This document shows, one piece after another, positions 16,649 to 25,843 of a DNA stretch of 64,000 nucleotides. Each line of letters starts with the position of its first letter. Position 1 is the first letter of the stretch. Under the pieces are notes generated by a model. It did not search any database and was not told where the DNA came from. It saw only the letters and a program-made list of their open reading frames with translations. Source of the DNA: Comamonas piscis (GTDB taxonomy: Bacteria > Pseudomonadota > Gammaproteobacteria > Burkholderiales > Burkholderiaceae_C). The stretch lies in NCBI RefSeq assembly GCF_014109725.1, contig NZ_CP058554.1, positions 4,526,001-4,590,000 on the forward strand, in the 5' to 3' direction. Both the position numbers and the translations under genes were made by a program.

Positions 16649-17694
16649 TGAGAAAACGCAAACCCGCGCAGCCCCAGCGCACGCCTGTCACCCAGACGGG
16701 CCAGCAGTCTAACGTGCAGGCGTTCAGCTTTGGCGAGCCCGAGCCCGTGATAGGTGGCCGCAGCGCGCTGATGGAGTATGCCGAGTGTGTGCAGAGCGGC
16801 GAATGGTACGAGCCACCCGTGAGCCTGGCCGCCCTGGCGCGCCTACTGCGCGTGGGCGCGCACCATGAATCTGCCCTGCGCTGCAAGGTCAACATCTTGG
16901 CCAGCACGTTCATCCCCACCCCGTGGCTCAGCGCCGCAGACTTCAAGGCCATGGCCTTTAACTTTTGCGTACTGGGCAACGGCTATCTGGAGTGGCGTGA
17001 AAACCAGCTGGGGGACAAGCTGGTACTGCGCCACGCCCTGGCCAAATACATGCGGGTGGGCATCGATCCGGGGCGGTTTTTCTTCGTCACGGATCTGCAA
17101 TCGCCGCACGAATTCAAAGCCGGGTCTATCCTGCACCTGCGCGAGCCCGATCTGCATCAAGAAATTTATGGTGTCCCCGGCTACCTGGGCGCCATGCAGT
17201 CGGCCCAGCTAAACGAAAGCGCAACGCTGTTCCGCCGCCGCTACTACAACAACGGCTCGCACGCCGGCTTCATCCTGTACGCGACTGACCCGGCCCAAAG
17301 CCAAGGTGACATTGACGCCCTGCGCAAGCAGCTGACCCAGACGAAGAACGGCGGCAACTTCCGCAACGTGTTCTTCTACGCGCCAGGCGGCAAGAAAGAC
17401 GGACTGCAGCTGATCCCCATCAGTGAGGTGGCCGCCAAAGATGACTTCTTGAACATCAAGAACAGCAGCCGCGACGATGTGCTGGCCGCGCACCGGGTGC
17501 CGCCGCAGCTGATCGGCATGCTGCCAAACAATACGGGCGGCTTCGGCGATGTGGAAAAAGCTGCGATGGTTTTTGCACGCAATGAGATCACCACGCTGCA
17601 GAGCGACATCGCCGGGTCGATCAACGCTCAGGCAGGCCGGGAGGTGGTGCGCTTCAAGCCCTACCAGTTGAACGAGAGCCCAGCCGCCGAGTAG
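16648..17694 (+). CDS. Q: P2-like portal protein Q
   Basis: A 348-residue portal vertex protein through which DNA is packaged and to which the neck attaches. Family marks are QAFSFGEPEPVIG near the N-terminus, LKVN-like CKVNILASTFIPT, the YLEWRENQLG segment, EIYGVPGYLGAMQSAQLNES, and the C-terminal DVLAAHRVPPQLIG with VEKAAMVFARNEI. Length matches P2 gpQ (344). It is translationally coupled to P and followed by a terminator and the putative cos site. Confidence 0.94.
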   Translation: MRKRKPAQPQRTPVTQTGQQSNVQAFSFGEPEPVIGGRSALMEYAECVQSGEWYEPPVSLAALARLLRVGAHHESALRCKVNILASTFIPTPWLSAADFKAMAFNFCVLGNGYLEWRENQLGDKLVLRHALAKYMRVGIDPGRFFFVTDLQSPHEFKAGSILHLREPDLHQEIYGVPGYLGAMQSAQLNESATLFRRRYYNNGSHAGFILYATDPAQSQGDIDALRKQLTQTKNGGNFRNVFFYAPGGKKDGLQLIPISEVAAKDDFLNIKNSSRDDVLAAHRVPPQLIGMLPNNTGGFGDVEKAAMVFARNEITTLQSDIAGSINAQAGREVVRFKPYQLNESPAAE

Positions 17695-17815
17695 CCACCA
17701 CCCAGCCGCAGCACCTGGGCACCGGCCACACCCCGGCCCGGGGCCTGCGCCCAGCCCACGCGCAGTAGCCCGGCCCGCGCCGCACGCGCTGCCCGCCCCC
17801 GCACCCAGCCCCACA

Positions 17816-17839
17816 GGCCCGCCACAGCGCGGGCCTTTT
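17816..17839 (+). terminator. Rho-independent terminator after P-Q
   Basis: A perfect 7-bp GC stem GGCCCGC / GCGGGCC (17816-17822 and 17829-17835) with a 6-nt loop is followed by TTTT. It lies 122 nt after the portal stop and would end the P-Q transcript. Confidence 0.7.
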
Positions 17840-17976
17840 GCATGGCAACCCCACCCCCTGCCCAGCAGCCCCGCCACGGCCCGCAGGCACAGCCCCAGGC
17901 CCACGCACGCACGCCGGGGCCACCCCGCCCCCTGCCCCACGCACGCCCCACCCCCTGCATACCCCCGCTGCGCGCG

Positions 17977-18107
17977 GTCGAGACCCCGCCGCGCCCGCTC
18001 TCTTAATAGGTCGCAATTGTCGGCACTGTCGGCGGTGCCGGTATCCAGCACTGGCGTGGCCTGGCGCGGCAGTTTTACCCCCTGTTTAACTGTCGGGAAA
18101 CGTCGGC
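17977..18107 (-). other. Candidate phage cos region
   Basis: On the minus strand, 17995-17977 reads GGCGCGGCGGGG followed by TCTCGAC. P2 cosN begins GGCGAGGCGGGG, so 11 of 12 bases agree, in the orientation expected for a genome whose O-N-M genes run leftward. It lies about 280 nt beyond portal gene Q, the P2 position of cos. Just beyond are two pairs of TGTCGGC-like repeats (18018 and 18027; 18091 and 18101), which could be terminase-binding sites. I recall the P2 sequence from knowledge; no alignment was run. Confidence 0.5.
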
Positions 18108-18286
18108 TTCTGTTGCGCACTGCAATGCATAGAATCCGCTTGGCCAAACAGGCCGCCACAGGGCACCAGCACCGCCCCAGGGCGTCTTTTTTTGGTTGGC
18201 CTATACCATGGCCTATAGACACCGCTTAAACGCCTTATAGCGCCTAAAAATAAGGCTTCTTTACTCCCTGAGCTTCCGCCAGAACA

Positions 18287-18318
18287 GTAAAAGCACCCCA
18301 CCGAGGGTGCTTTTTTAT
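18287..18318. terminator. Bidirectional terminator between cos region and defence operon
   Basis: The stem AAAAGCACCC / GGGTGCTTTT with loop CACCGA is followed by TTTTTTAT on the plus strand, and by a T-run on the minus strand. It insulates the phage late region from the operon starting at 18572. Confidence 0.85.
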
Positions 18319-18319
18319 G

Positions 18320-18571
18320 TCTGGAAGTATTGCGTTAGCGAGAGGAAGGGGCACTTACGCCAGATTGGCAGCGGGTATCGCCGTCGGCATCATGACGCGG
18401 TACGAGCGCCCATAGACCATAGTCGCCGTAGCCTCTCCGGGCAATATGCGCTCAGCAATGACTTCTGTAGATGACGAAGAGGCCGTCTAGATAGCCGAAC
18501 CGCCGCAAACTCAGCCAGCCATTCCTTTCACCAATCAGTCAGCAGACAACGCGCTGCAGGGCGCTCCAGTG
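18320..18571. other. Non-coding stretch with possible gene remnant
   Basis: About 250 bases without an intact gene. On the minus strand an open stretch from about 18489 to a TAA at 18355 encodes a protein-like tail (ILPGEATATMVYGRSYRVMM), with no start and an in-frame stop just upstream, so it may be a decayed gene end. The promoter of the downstream operon should be here, but no strong -35/-10 pair is obvious to me. Confidence 0.35.
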
Positions 18572-19849
18572 ATGCAGAATGCACTGATGAGATCTTCCAA
18601 TGCAGGCAGTGTCATTGAGTTCCCCTTCTTCACAGCTCCTGATCCAGCACTTGTCCGAGCCACGTCGGTCCGTGATCCCCTCGGCATTCTCCCTGTATGG
18701 AGTGGCATTGGTCGGGAACTCGTCCCCAACCTCGCATCAAGCGTGAACAATCTGGATGGAATCAAAGCAGTTCTTTTGATCCATTGGCTCATGCAAGAGC
18801 CGCTTAAGGATTTAGTCACCAATCGCAACTTCCGCAGTTGCTTCCGATTGCTAGAAGGACTGCTGGAGTATTGGCTGTGGGCTGAACCTGGCAAGCAGCA
18901 TTGCTACGGCAACCGGGCACTTAACAGTCCAGGGGACTTTCAAGTTGGTTCAGGCGATACTGGAACAGCGGTCAACGGCTTGTACCAGTACTACAGAGGT
19001 AGCTGCAGCCGGGCTGGACTGCTGGATGCGCAGTGGACCCTGGAGCCGCAAGTGGCTTCAGCTATGACCCGGGCCTGGTCCTACGACGCTACTCATGTAT
19101 TGCTTCCTGAGCTCAAGCGCGTCCTGGAAGGCAAGAGCCGGCCGTACCAGCCCAAGCAGCTGCTCAATGGGGCAGTGCCATTGGATGCTGTGTTGCGAAA
19201 AGTATTCTCCTCGACAGCGCTGACGTCATTGCTGCAGGCACAGTTGCTGGGCAGCTCGGCACAGGTGGCATTGGCGAAGCATTGCGCCGAGATCGCCCGG
19301 CAAAAGGTGAACGGCACCGCGCACACAGTCGCGGAGCTGTTGCGGCGGCTGCGCTCCTCCTCCAATGCTGCGAGCGTTCTGCTCCCTTCGCTCATCCGCA
19401 TCGAACACTGCGAACAATTCCTCGTCGTCCTGCAGAACAGCTTTGACTTGCTGCGAGCGCTCGACCGTCATACGGTGGTTGACGCCGCCAACCGCCTTGA
19501 GCCACATAGGACAGCTCACAAGGCAAAGGCGGAGCGCTTCATTGCGTTGTTCAGCGCCCACTGCAACGAACGAGACGGGCAGCTTGCGAAGCTCGCTGAA
19601 CACCTATCCCAGGGCAAGCCACAGGCCTTCCTGGAAGAAATGGTGCGACATCACCAACGGCTGGTGAAAGAGCGCGGTGCTGAGCCACTGCTCACCATCG
19701 ATGAGGGGAAGACTGTTTCCCCGCTTGGAGAAGATCGCCCGCTCTCCGAAGTGCAATTGCGGCTGGAGAGCAACACGCACTGGAACAACGGCTACTACCT
19801 CTCCGCCGTTGCCGCCATCCACCATCAACTGTTTGGGGAGGCTGCATGA
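18572..19849 (+). CDS. First protein of candidate defence operon (unknown family)
   Basis: A 425-residue protein, largely alpha-helical by composition, with no signal peptide or membrane segment. I choose the ATG at 18572 (AGGG 10 nt upstream); a GTG lies one codon earlier. Residues 60-110 contain LLIHWLMQEPLKDLV and a Trp-rich LLEGLLEYWLWAEPG helix; the C-terminal 150 residues look like an extended helical bundle ending WNNGYYLSAVAAIHHQLFG. No nuclease, NTPase or methylase motif is visible. The stop overlaps the next ATG (ATGA), so it is stoichiometrically coupled to the PLD protein and the helicase. It may be a DNA- or phage-recognition subunit, but that is a guess. Confidence 0.75.
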   Translation: MQNALMRSSNAGSVIEFPFFTAPDPALVRATSVRDPLGILPVWSGIGRELVPNLASSVNNLDGIKAVLLIHWLMQEPLKDLVTNRNFRSCFRLLEGLLEYWLWAEPGKQHCYGNRALNSPGDFQVGSGDTGTAVNGLYQYYRGSCSRAGLLDAQWTLEPQVASAMTRAWSYDATHVLLPELKRVLEGKSRPYQPKQLLNGAVPLDAVLRKVFSSTALTSLLQAQLLGSSAQVALAKHCAEIARQKVNGTAHTVAELLRRLRSSSNAASVLLPSLIRIEHCEQFLVVLQNSFDLLRALDRHTVVDAANRLEPHRTAHKAKAERFIALFSAHCNERDGQLAKLAEHLSQGKPQAFLEEMVRHHQRLVKERGAEPLLTIDEGKTVSPLGEDRPLSEVQLRLESNTHWNNGYYLSAVAAIHHQLFGEAA

Positions 19850-21831
19850 AGCCGCCAATGGAACATCCCGGACTGATGCGCAATGCACTCGAACGCATGT
19901 TGGCTCAGTTTGAAGGCGGCAAGCCCGCGTGGGCGCTATTCACGACCTTCACCTTCTCCTCATCCTTTTTCGAAGGCAATGTGCTTCCCTTGCTCGCCGG
20001 CATGCCCCTAGATGACCTCAAGGGTAGTAAGGTGGTACGCGCGGAACTGAACGATGCGCTGCAGTCGGTGCGCGCACTGGTGGTATGTGATCGCTCCTCA
20101 AATCCACAGGCCAAAGGCGACATGCGCTATGGACTACTGCCGGTGGGATTGGAAGCCGGACGCTTCCATCCCAAGATCATGCTGCTCGGTGGAACGTCGG
20201 CAGATGCACCAAACCGACAGGCGCTGTGGCTCAGTGTGAGTAGCGGCAACCTGTCGCTGTCCGGATGGGCCGTTCAGCGCGAAGTGGTCGGAATTACCGG
20301 AGTTACGCGCCAGCACAGCGACACGCTCCAGATCCTGGTGCGCTGGCTGCAACAGCAGGCTCGTGAGCGCATTGCGCTTTCTGGGAATGCTAATGCTGAC
20401 GCTGAAGGTGGCATCACTCTGCTGCTCGAAGACATACTGGAGGCACTAGCCCAACCAGAAAGCTTAGCACCCGAACGGGTAGGTACGCCTACGTTGCATC
20501 TTGCGTGGCCGCCTGTACTTGCCGGCGAAACGACCGACCTCCTCCCAGCTCTAACCCGAGGTGAGAGCTGGGAGCGTGCGGTGGTGGTCTCACCTTATTG
20601 GGCAGGGGTCGATATGCTCGTGGACAAGCTGGGAGTGAAGAGCTGCATGCTGATACCAGCGCCTACGCCTGAAGGCGTGCTGCAGCGGCCCACTAGCTGC
20701 AAGCCAGATCGGTACGATTACGGTCACTTCCGTGATGACGCGGCCCGCGCCTCGCACGCGAAGGCCATCCTCCTCAGCCGCCCAGGGGCACATGCTCTTT
20801 GCGTGGGTTCGGCCAACTTCACCACTGCCGCGTGGTCTCACGGCGATGGAATGCTCTCCAACGTCGAGGCTATGCTTCGCTATCGCATCCAGGGCGAGTC
20901 GCCGTGGAAAGAGGCCTTCACCACGGTAGACATGCCCCCAGCAGCACAGCAGGCCAACGACCCGGACGCCGAAGGTGCTCCGCCGCTGCCGCCCTTCGAT
21001 GCCGAAGCTGTGTGCGACTGGAGGGCGCGCAGGCTAGTCGTCAGAGTCCGCTTGCACGACGGCGTAGCGCTTCAGACCTCTACCGTCTCAATCGGTGCGT
21101 CAGAGGCTTTAATCGACGTCAAAAAATCATCGCCGCAGGACTTCAGCTTTCCGATGACGTTACTACGCACCATCAAGTCGTTCAAGCTAAGGTACACCCT
21201 CGCGAGTGGCGTGGAGGAATATTTCACTGGACTGGTGCTGCAGCTCAATGCGTCGGAGGACTTATTGGGCTACAAACCACGGCCGCGGCTTTCATCAGTG
21301 CTCAAGCTTCTGTGCAGCCTGCAACCGCAACAGAAGCCTGAAGCCGTGCGAAAGCGAGTGCGTGGTGAGGGCGATTCCGATGAGGAAGATGGCATCGAGG
21401 ATGAATCGACGGCACTTTCGCTGGACCTATTTTCCTTTTTTCAGGCCACTTTCCATATGCGTCGATATTTCGAGAGCCACCGCGAGCTAAATCCTTATGA
21501 CGCCAGTTCACCGTTCGGTCCAGTGGTTCTCTGTCGCGCGATCGCTTTGCAACAGGCCGATAGCGACGAGGCATTGATCATGCGCTATGTGCAATTTTCA
21601 GAGCTCCTGGCGACCATCGAGGCGTTGCCAGCATCAAACGCCGCGATGGCCTGCAAAGCTGAACTAAGCGCCACAGTACGGGAAGAGCTGAAGGATCCGG
21701 AAAAGCGCGTGCGGACCCTGCTCGGCGAATCAGAAGCCTTCAAGCGCATGTTCCCTAACAGCCGGGCTAGTCAGCGCAGCGAGATGATGATCTCCTGGTT
21801 CCGCGAACAGGTGAGCGTTGCTCATGGGTGA
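19846..21831 (+). CDS. PLD-superfamily (Tdp1-like) phosphodiesterase of candidate defence operon
   Basis: A 661-residue protein with two HxK...N half-sites, the layout of a phospholipase D-superfamily enzyme. Site 1 is H108-x-K110 (RFHPKIMLLG) followed by SSGNLSLSGW with N135. Site 2 is H304-x-K306 (SHAKAILL) followed by GSANFTTAAW with N324. Both lack the Asp of classical HKD sites and have the S-x-N-(L/F)-(S/T)-x-x-x-W pattern of tyrosyl-DNA phosphodiesterase 1, so a DNA 3'-end phosphodiesterase or nuclease is likely. An acidic linker (GEGDSDEEDGIEDES) separates the core from a helical C-terminal 150 residues. It is coupled on both sides to the operon partners. Confidence 0.82.
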   Translation: MKPPMEHPGLMRNALERMLAQFEGGKPAWALFTTFTFSSSFFEGNVLPLLAGMPLDDLKGSKVVRAELNDALQSVRALVVCDRSSNPQAKGDMRYGLLPVGLEAGRFHPKIMLLGGTSADAPNRQALWLSVSSGNLSLSGWAVQREVVGITGVTRQHSDTLQILVRWLQQQARERIALSGNANADAEGGITLLLEDILEALAQPESLAPERVGTPTLHLAWPPVLAGETTDLLPALTRGESWERAVVVSPYWAGVDMLVDKLGVKSCMLIPAPTPEGVLQRPTSCKPDRYDYGHFRDDAARASHAKAILLSRPGAHALCVGSANFTTAAWSHGDGMLSNVEAMLRYRIQGESPWKEAFTTVDMPPAAQQANDPDAEGAPPLPPFDAEAVCDWRARRLVVRVRLHDGVALQTSTVSIGASEALIDVKKSSPQDFSFPMTLLRTIKSFKLRYTLASGVEEYFTGLVLQLNASEDLLGYKPRPRLSSVLKLLCSLQPQQKPEAVRKRVRGEGDSDEEDGIEDESTALSLDLFSFFQATFHMRRYFESHRELNPYDASSPFGPVVLCRAIALQQADSDEALIMRYVQFSELLATIEALPASNAAMACKAELSATVREELKDPEKRVRTLLGESEAFKRMFPNSRASQRSEMMISWFREQVSVAHG

Positions 21832-24800
21832 GAACCTCTTGCAGGGCCCGCTGACCGCTGGCCAGATCCGCACATTCATTGATTTCGACGGCGGGAGCGC
21901 CACCGGCAGCGCGCAGTCGCGCACGCAAAGCGATGGCGTAGCGGCGCTATGGCATCTGCTGCAAACCAAGAATTTCGCCTATCTCGCAGATGAGGTAGGT
22001 ATGGGCAAAACACGGCAAGCGATGGCGGTGATAGCCCTGCAGTTGCTAGAGAAGCCAGAGGCGCAAATCGTCATCGTTTGCCCGGGCAAGCCACTGCAGG
22101 AACAGTGGAAACGAGAGTGGGATGCTTTCACACGCACCTGCTGGCTAGCCCGTGACGATCGCTTGCGCAGCAAGCGCACTGGCAGGTCTGTAAGCCCAAT
22201 CGTGCTACACGATCGCCTCTCCGATTTTGCGCTAGCGCTGCAGCGTGGCCACGGGCGCATTCACCTTCTGCGCTATTCCTCATTCAGCCGTCCTTTGTGG
22301 TTCGGTCGACCGATACAGGACGGGTACTCATTGGAAACGATGTACGCCGCGTATGCACAGGAACTGGCGCCTTTGGGAGCTGTGCCATCGCCGGAAGATC
22401 AGGAGGCGCTCGAGAAGGCCCATGCCTGCGCGGAGGCGACCGCGACTGAGCGCTTTGGCACCTTCCTGCAAGGACGCTATGCGGCACGCATCGGCCAACT
22501 CCTGTGCGCTCGTGGCATAGGGTTAGCCGTGTTCGATGAAGCCCAGTACCTGCGCCACGTCGGCAACCAGCAGAACCGACACATCCTAGGGGTCTTTCAT
22601 CCGCACGCGCAACGCTGGCTATTCCTGAGCGCAACGCCATTGCACAGCGGCCCGCAAAGCTTGGCTTGCCTCGACACCTACCTCGCACCAGCACCGAACT
22701 GTGCCTGCACCTGCACCCCAGGCTACAGTTCGCCCCGTATCGCGCAACGGCTACGGCCAGGCACCCCGGAGACGCAGGATGTGGTCGCGATCATGCAAGA
22801 GTTCATGGTCCGACGCATCCGTACCTACGAGGATGCAGAGGGCAAGGCCTACCCGAAAACAGAATATCGGCGCTACGAGCGCGTTCGCACCTCCTCTGCG
22901 GCGGACCCGTTCATGACATTGACGATGGCGTTGGTGCAGAAGCGCCTTGTGATGGCACTCGACGGCAAGCAGAACCGGTTCCGACAAGGCGAATGCTCGT
23001 CGTTCGAATCGCTGGCCACCTCCATGCGGGCGCATTGGCGCCGTAACGCGGAGAATTCACCGGAGTTTGAGCACCGCGATGACGGTGGTCCTGCCCAGTC
23101 TGATGAGTCGATGGACCGCGCCAGCATCGACGCGCTCACCGTCAGCTTCCATGCAGCAGCTTCGCATCTCGACCCGCAGCCCTCTGATGGCGCTCCCTCG
23201 CCCCGTTCACTGCCACATGCCAAGTTGAGCGAGGTAGTACGCCAGGTGGCAGAGCGCAGTTTGAAGGACGGCAGCACGCACAAGTCTCTGGTATTCGTCC
23301 GCCGCCTGGACACGGTGGAGGAGCTCCGCGACGCACTGTTGCATGAGTTCCAGAAGGAAGTGGACGGCCGCCTAACTGAGTGGCGCAAATGGCTGCTCAA
23401 GCCGCCCGAAGGAGTCACTCTGCGCGAGCAGCCGTGGCTCGATGGACAGTTCTGGAGCACCCCGCCACACAAGGAAGACGACAACCCGGTTGAGCCCGAC
23501 GAACGTGACTACCCTGACGAGGAGGATGGCCACGTCGCGGTGCCACCGCTCTCGCTAGACTACTTCAAGGCAATCCAAGAAAAAGGCAAACTGAGCTCCT
23601 TCCAGGCGCGGCTACGCAATAAATCCTTTGACCGCAACCCTCTCCGTGGCTTCCTCCAAACACGGCTATCGGAGGCACTGCCGAGCGACGAAGGTGCGTG
23701 GGCGACCGCGAACGACTGGTGGGCCCGTTTCCTCAGGCTGTGTATAGGTAAGGAAGAGAGAGGGCCCGAAGGTGCCGATCCCTGGAGGACGGCTACGCTG
23801 AAGCGTTGCCTGCTGCAGTCGATGCGCCAAACCGATCTGCTAGTCGACCTTTACGTGCTGAACCGTTACGTCAACCGAATCGACCACCAGCCTCAGGCCT
23901 TGCCCGATCTACTTCTGCGTTTTCTCGCTGGCGACGCTGTCTTCCCCCTGGCGCTCACCACCTATGCCGCGAACTGGCGCGAACGCTTTCGGCGATGGAT
24001 CGTCGAATTCGACACTATCATCGACAAGTGCCTGCGCGGAGACAACGCAACCGAGTGGCACCAACTGCACGAGAAAGCGAATTCTGCCTTCGACCGGATG
24101 CAGCCCGTGTTCGGCCGCTCCGGCCGCCTGAAGGACAAGAACGCGGTCACTCAGTTCAAGTTCCCGTCCCATCCCAACGTGCTGGTCTGCACCGACGTGT
24201 TGAAGGAAGGCGTTGACCTACACCTCTTCTGTGACGAAGTCGTTCACTACGGCGTGGCTTGGACCTCAGGCGACCTGGAGCAGCGCATCGGCCGGGTGGA
24301 TCGATTCGGCAGCAAGATCAGCAGGCAAATCGCCGCCTTCCGCCCATCCAGCGATTCGGAGGTGGCCCCGCGCTTGCAGGTGAAATTTCCTTACCTAGAT
24401 GGAACGCTGGATGCACCGCAGGTAGCACGCGTTATTCTGGCCAAAGTCCGCAGCGACCTGCGCATGGATATGAAGCGCCACCATGACGATATGGGAAAAA
24501 TCTCACTGGAAGACCTGCTGGACCCCGACCGTAATGCGGAGCCCGAAAACACCATACCGATGCGCGCGGTGTTCTTCCCCGATGATCGCCTGCCGCGCGA
24601 CGCCGACGACGTGGAACCGCAGCCTCCGGAGAGAATCGCGTCGCTGCTCGGAAATGCGCTGAATGCCGACGGTGTTCACTTTCCCCATCTCGGGGCCCTT
24701 CGCCGACGCTGTGAATCGCCCGAGGATCCGCTGTCCGCGCATTCGTTGCTGCGAGCCGTGGCTGCGCCAAATAACCGCAACCGATTCAACTTTCAGGCAG

Positions 24801-25843
24801 AGTGGCTGGAGGCTGAAGAAGCTGGCGCACCAACGAGCAACCTCGCCGCCCAGCTTCGCAAAGCAGATCCCCTGAGCGTCCAAGCGCTGGAGGGCAATCA
24901 CGGCTTCTCGTTTGATGCGGAGTGGAATACGCTGGCGTACGTCGCCTCGGTAGACCACCCGCTCGCGGTCACGCGCGCCAGCATGCAGACAGTGCTGCTG
25001 GAGCAGTTGACTGGTTTCTGGCTTCTGAGGGTACCCCTATTCGCTGCCGACACAGCGCACGACACCGCCTGGCTGGCCCGGCATAACCTAAAGTTGGAAT
25101 GGTGCTATCTAGCTTGCGAGCATGGCGTCGTCTGGCTGCTGCAGTTTATTGCACAGGTAGCTGTGGATGGCACATTCCTTAAACAAGTGGCAGGCCGACT
25201 GGGTGCGCTCGGCGGCTGCCTGCGCACCTCTTTTGGTATGCATTCTGTGGGTAGCTATCGCAGCCGAACATCGCTGCCATCAATGGCTGGACTGAACTAT
25301 TTTTCTTTGAACGAACGAAAGGTCGCAATGGCCAATGATCAATGGGAAGAGGCAGGTCAGTTTCTCGAGCACCTGCAATTATGGTTTCGAAATGCTTTCG
25401 AAGCGGTGCTGAAGTCGCTAGAGCAGGAAGCCTCGCAGTCCGTTATGCAATTGCGGTCGGACGGCGTGCTCCACCTCGTGACAGAAGGACCAGGGCGCGT
25501 GCGTCTGCAGGTCTTCCTGAGCAGTCAATGGGTCGTGTGGGAGCTCATCTCAACCACGGCTATCCTGGGCCGACCGCCTACCTTGAAGGCATCGCTCTGG
25601 GAAGAGATGCCTCATATCAGCATGGAGGGTTGGGAAGGCGAGAAGAGCGAAGACTGCATGGCTTATGTCGGCGCTAGCGACCAGTATCGCTATGCTGCGG
25701 TCTATCACCGGCCTCATGCCTGGGACCGCCATAACATCACGCTGCTCGCAGCATGGCAGAAAGCGCTGCAGCGCATGCAGAGCAACAACTTTCAGCGGCG
25801 GGCGCTAGTGCAGTCTTTTCTCGAAGCGGTACACAGCCGTTGA
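21824..25843 (+). CDS. RapA/SNF2-type SF2 helicase of candidate defence operon
   Basis: A 1339-residue ATPase that overlaps the PLD gene by 8 nt; the ATG at 21824 has AGGTGA 9 nt upstream. Motif I is DEVGMGKT (about 57-64), motif II FDEAQ (238-241), motif III SATP (269-272), motif V KEGVDLHLF (near 796) and motif VI QRIGRVDRFGS (820-830). The DEVGMGKT and QRIGRxxRFG forms are those of RapA/HepA-like SNF2 proteins. Several hundred residues separate motifs III and IV, and about 500 follow motif VI without a recognised domain. In DISARM and other restriction systems SNF2 proteins translocate on DNA and license a nuclease; by analogy this protein would drive the PLD partner. Confidence 0.88.
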   Translation: MGENLLQGPLTAGQIRTFIDFDGGSATGSAQSRTQSDGVAALWHLLQTKNFAYLADEVGMGKTRQAMAVIALQLLEKPEAQIVIVCPGKPLQEQWKREWDAFTRTCWLARDDRLRSKRTGRSVSPIVLHDRLSDFALALQRGHGRIHLLRYSSFSRPLWFGRPIQDGYSLETMYAAYAQELAPLGAVPSPEDQEALEKAHACAEATATERFGTFLQGRYAARIGQLLCARGIGLAVFDEAQYLRHVGNQQNRHILGVFHPHAQRWLFLSATPLHSGPQSLACLDTYLAPAPNCACTCTPGYSSPRIAQRLRPGTPETQDVVAIMQEFMVRRIRTYEDAEGKAYPKTEYRRYERVRTSSAADPFMTLTMALVQKRLVMALDGKQNRFRQGECSSFESLATSMRAHWRRNAENSPEFEHRDDGGPAQSDESMDRASIDALTVSFHAAASHLDPQPSDGAPSPRSLPHAKLSEVVRQVAERSLKDGSTHKSLVFVRRLDTVEELRDALLHEFQKEVDGRLTEWRKWLLKPPEGVTLREQPWLDGQFWSTPPHKEDDNPVEPDERDYPDEEDGHVAVPPLSLDYFKAIQEKGKLSSFQARLRNKSFDRNPLRGFLQTRLSEALPSDEGAWATANDWWARFLRLCIGKEERGPEGADPWRTATLKRCLLQSMRQTDLLVDLYVLNRYVNRIDHQPQALPDLLLRFLAGDAVFPLALTTYAANWRERFRRWIVEFDTIIDKCLRGDNATEWHQLHEKANSAFDRMQPVFGRSGRLKDKNAVTQFKFPSHPNVLVCTDVLKEGVDLHLFCDEVVHYGVAWTSGDLEQRIGRVDRFGSKISRQIAAFRPSSDSEVAPRLQVKFPYLDGTLDAPQVARVILAKVRSDLRMDMKRHHDDMGKISLEDLLDPDRNAEPENTIPMRAVFFPDDRLPRDADDVEPQPPERIASLLGNALNADGVHFPHLGALRRRCESPEDPLSAHSLLRAVAAPNNRNRFNFQAEWLEAEEAGAPTSNLAAQLRKADPLSVQALEGNHGFSFDAEWNTLAYVASVDHPLAVTRASMQTVLLEQLTGFWLLRVPLFAADTAHDTAWLARHNLKLEWCYLACEHGVVWLLQFIAQVAVDGTFLKQVAGRLGALGGCLRTSFGMHSVGSYRSRTSLPSMAGLNYFSLNERKVAMANDQWEEAGQFLEHLQLWFRNAFEAVLKSLEQEASQSVMQLRSDGVLHLVTEGPGRVRLQVFLSSQWVVWELISTTAILGRPPTLKASLWEEMPHISMEGWEGEKSEDCMAYVGASDQYRYAAVYHRPHAWDRHNITLLAAWQKALQRMQSNNFQRRALVQSFLEAVHSR

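Noticed and set aside
17209..18222. 337-codon minus-strand frame over the portal end and the C-rich region
   Set aside because: Half overlaps the portal gene antisense, the rest is repetitive Gly/Ala/Trp from C-rich DNA; no ribosome site.
18572..25843. Assignment as DISARM or BREX
   Set aside because: DISARM needs drmA, drmB (DUF1998) and usually a methylase; BREX needs PglZ and BrxC. None is present; only the PLD and SNF2 pairing is shared.
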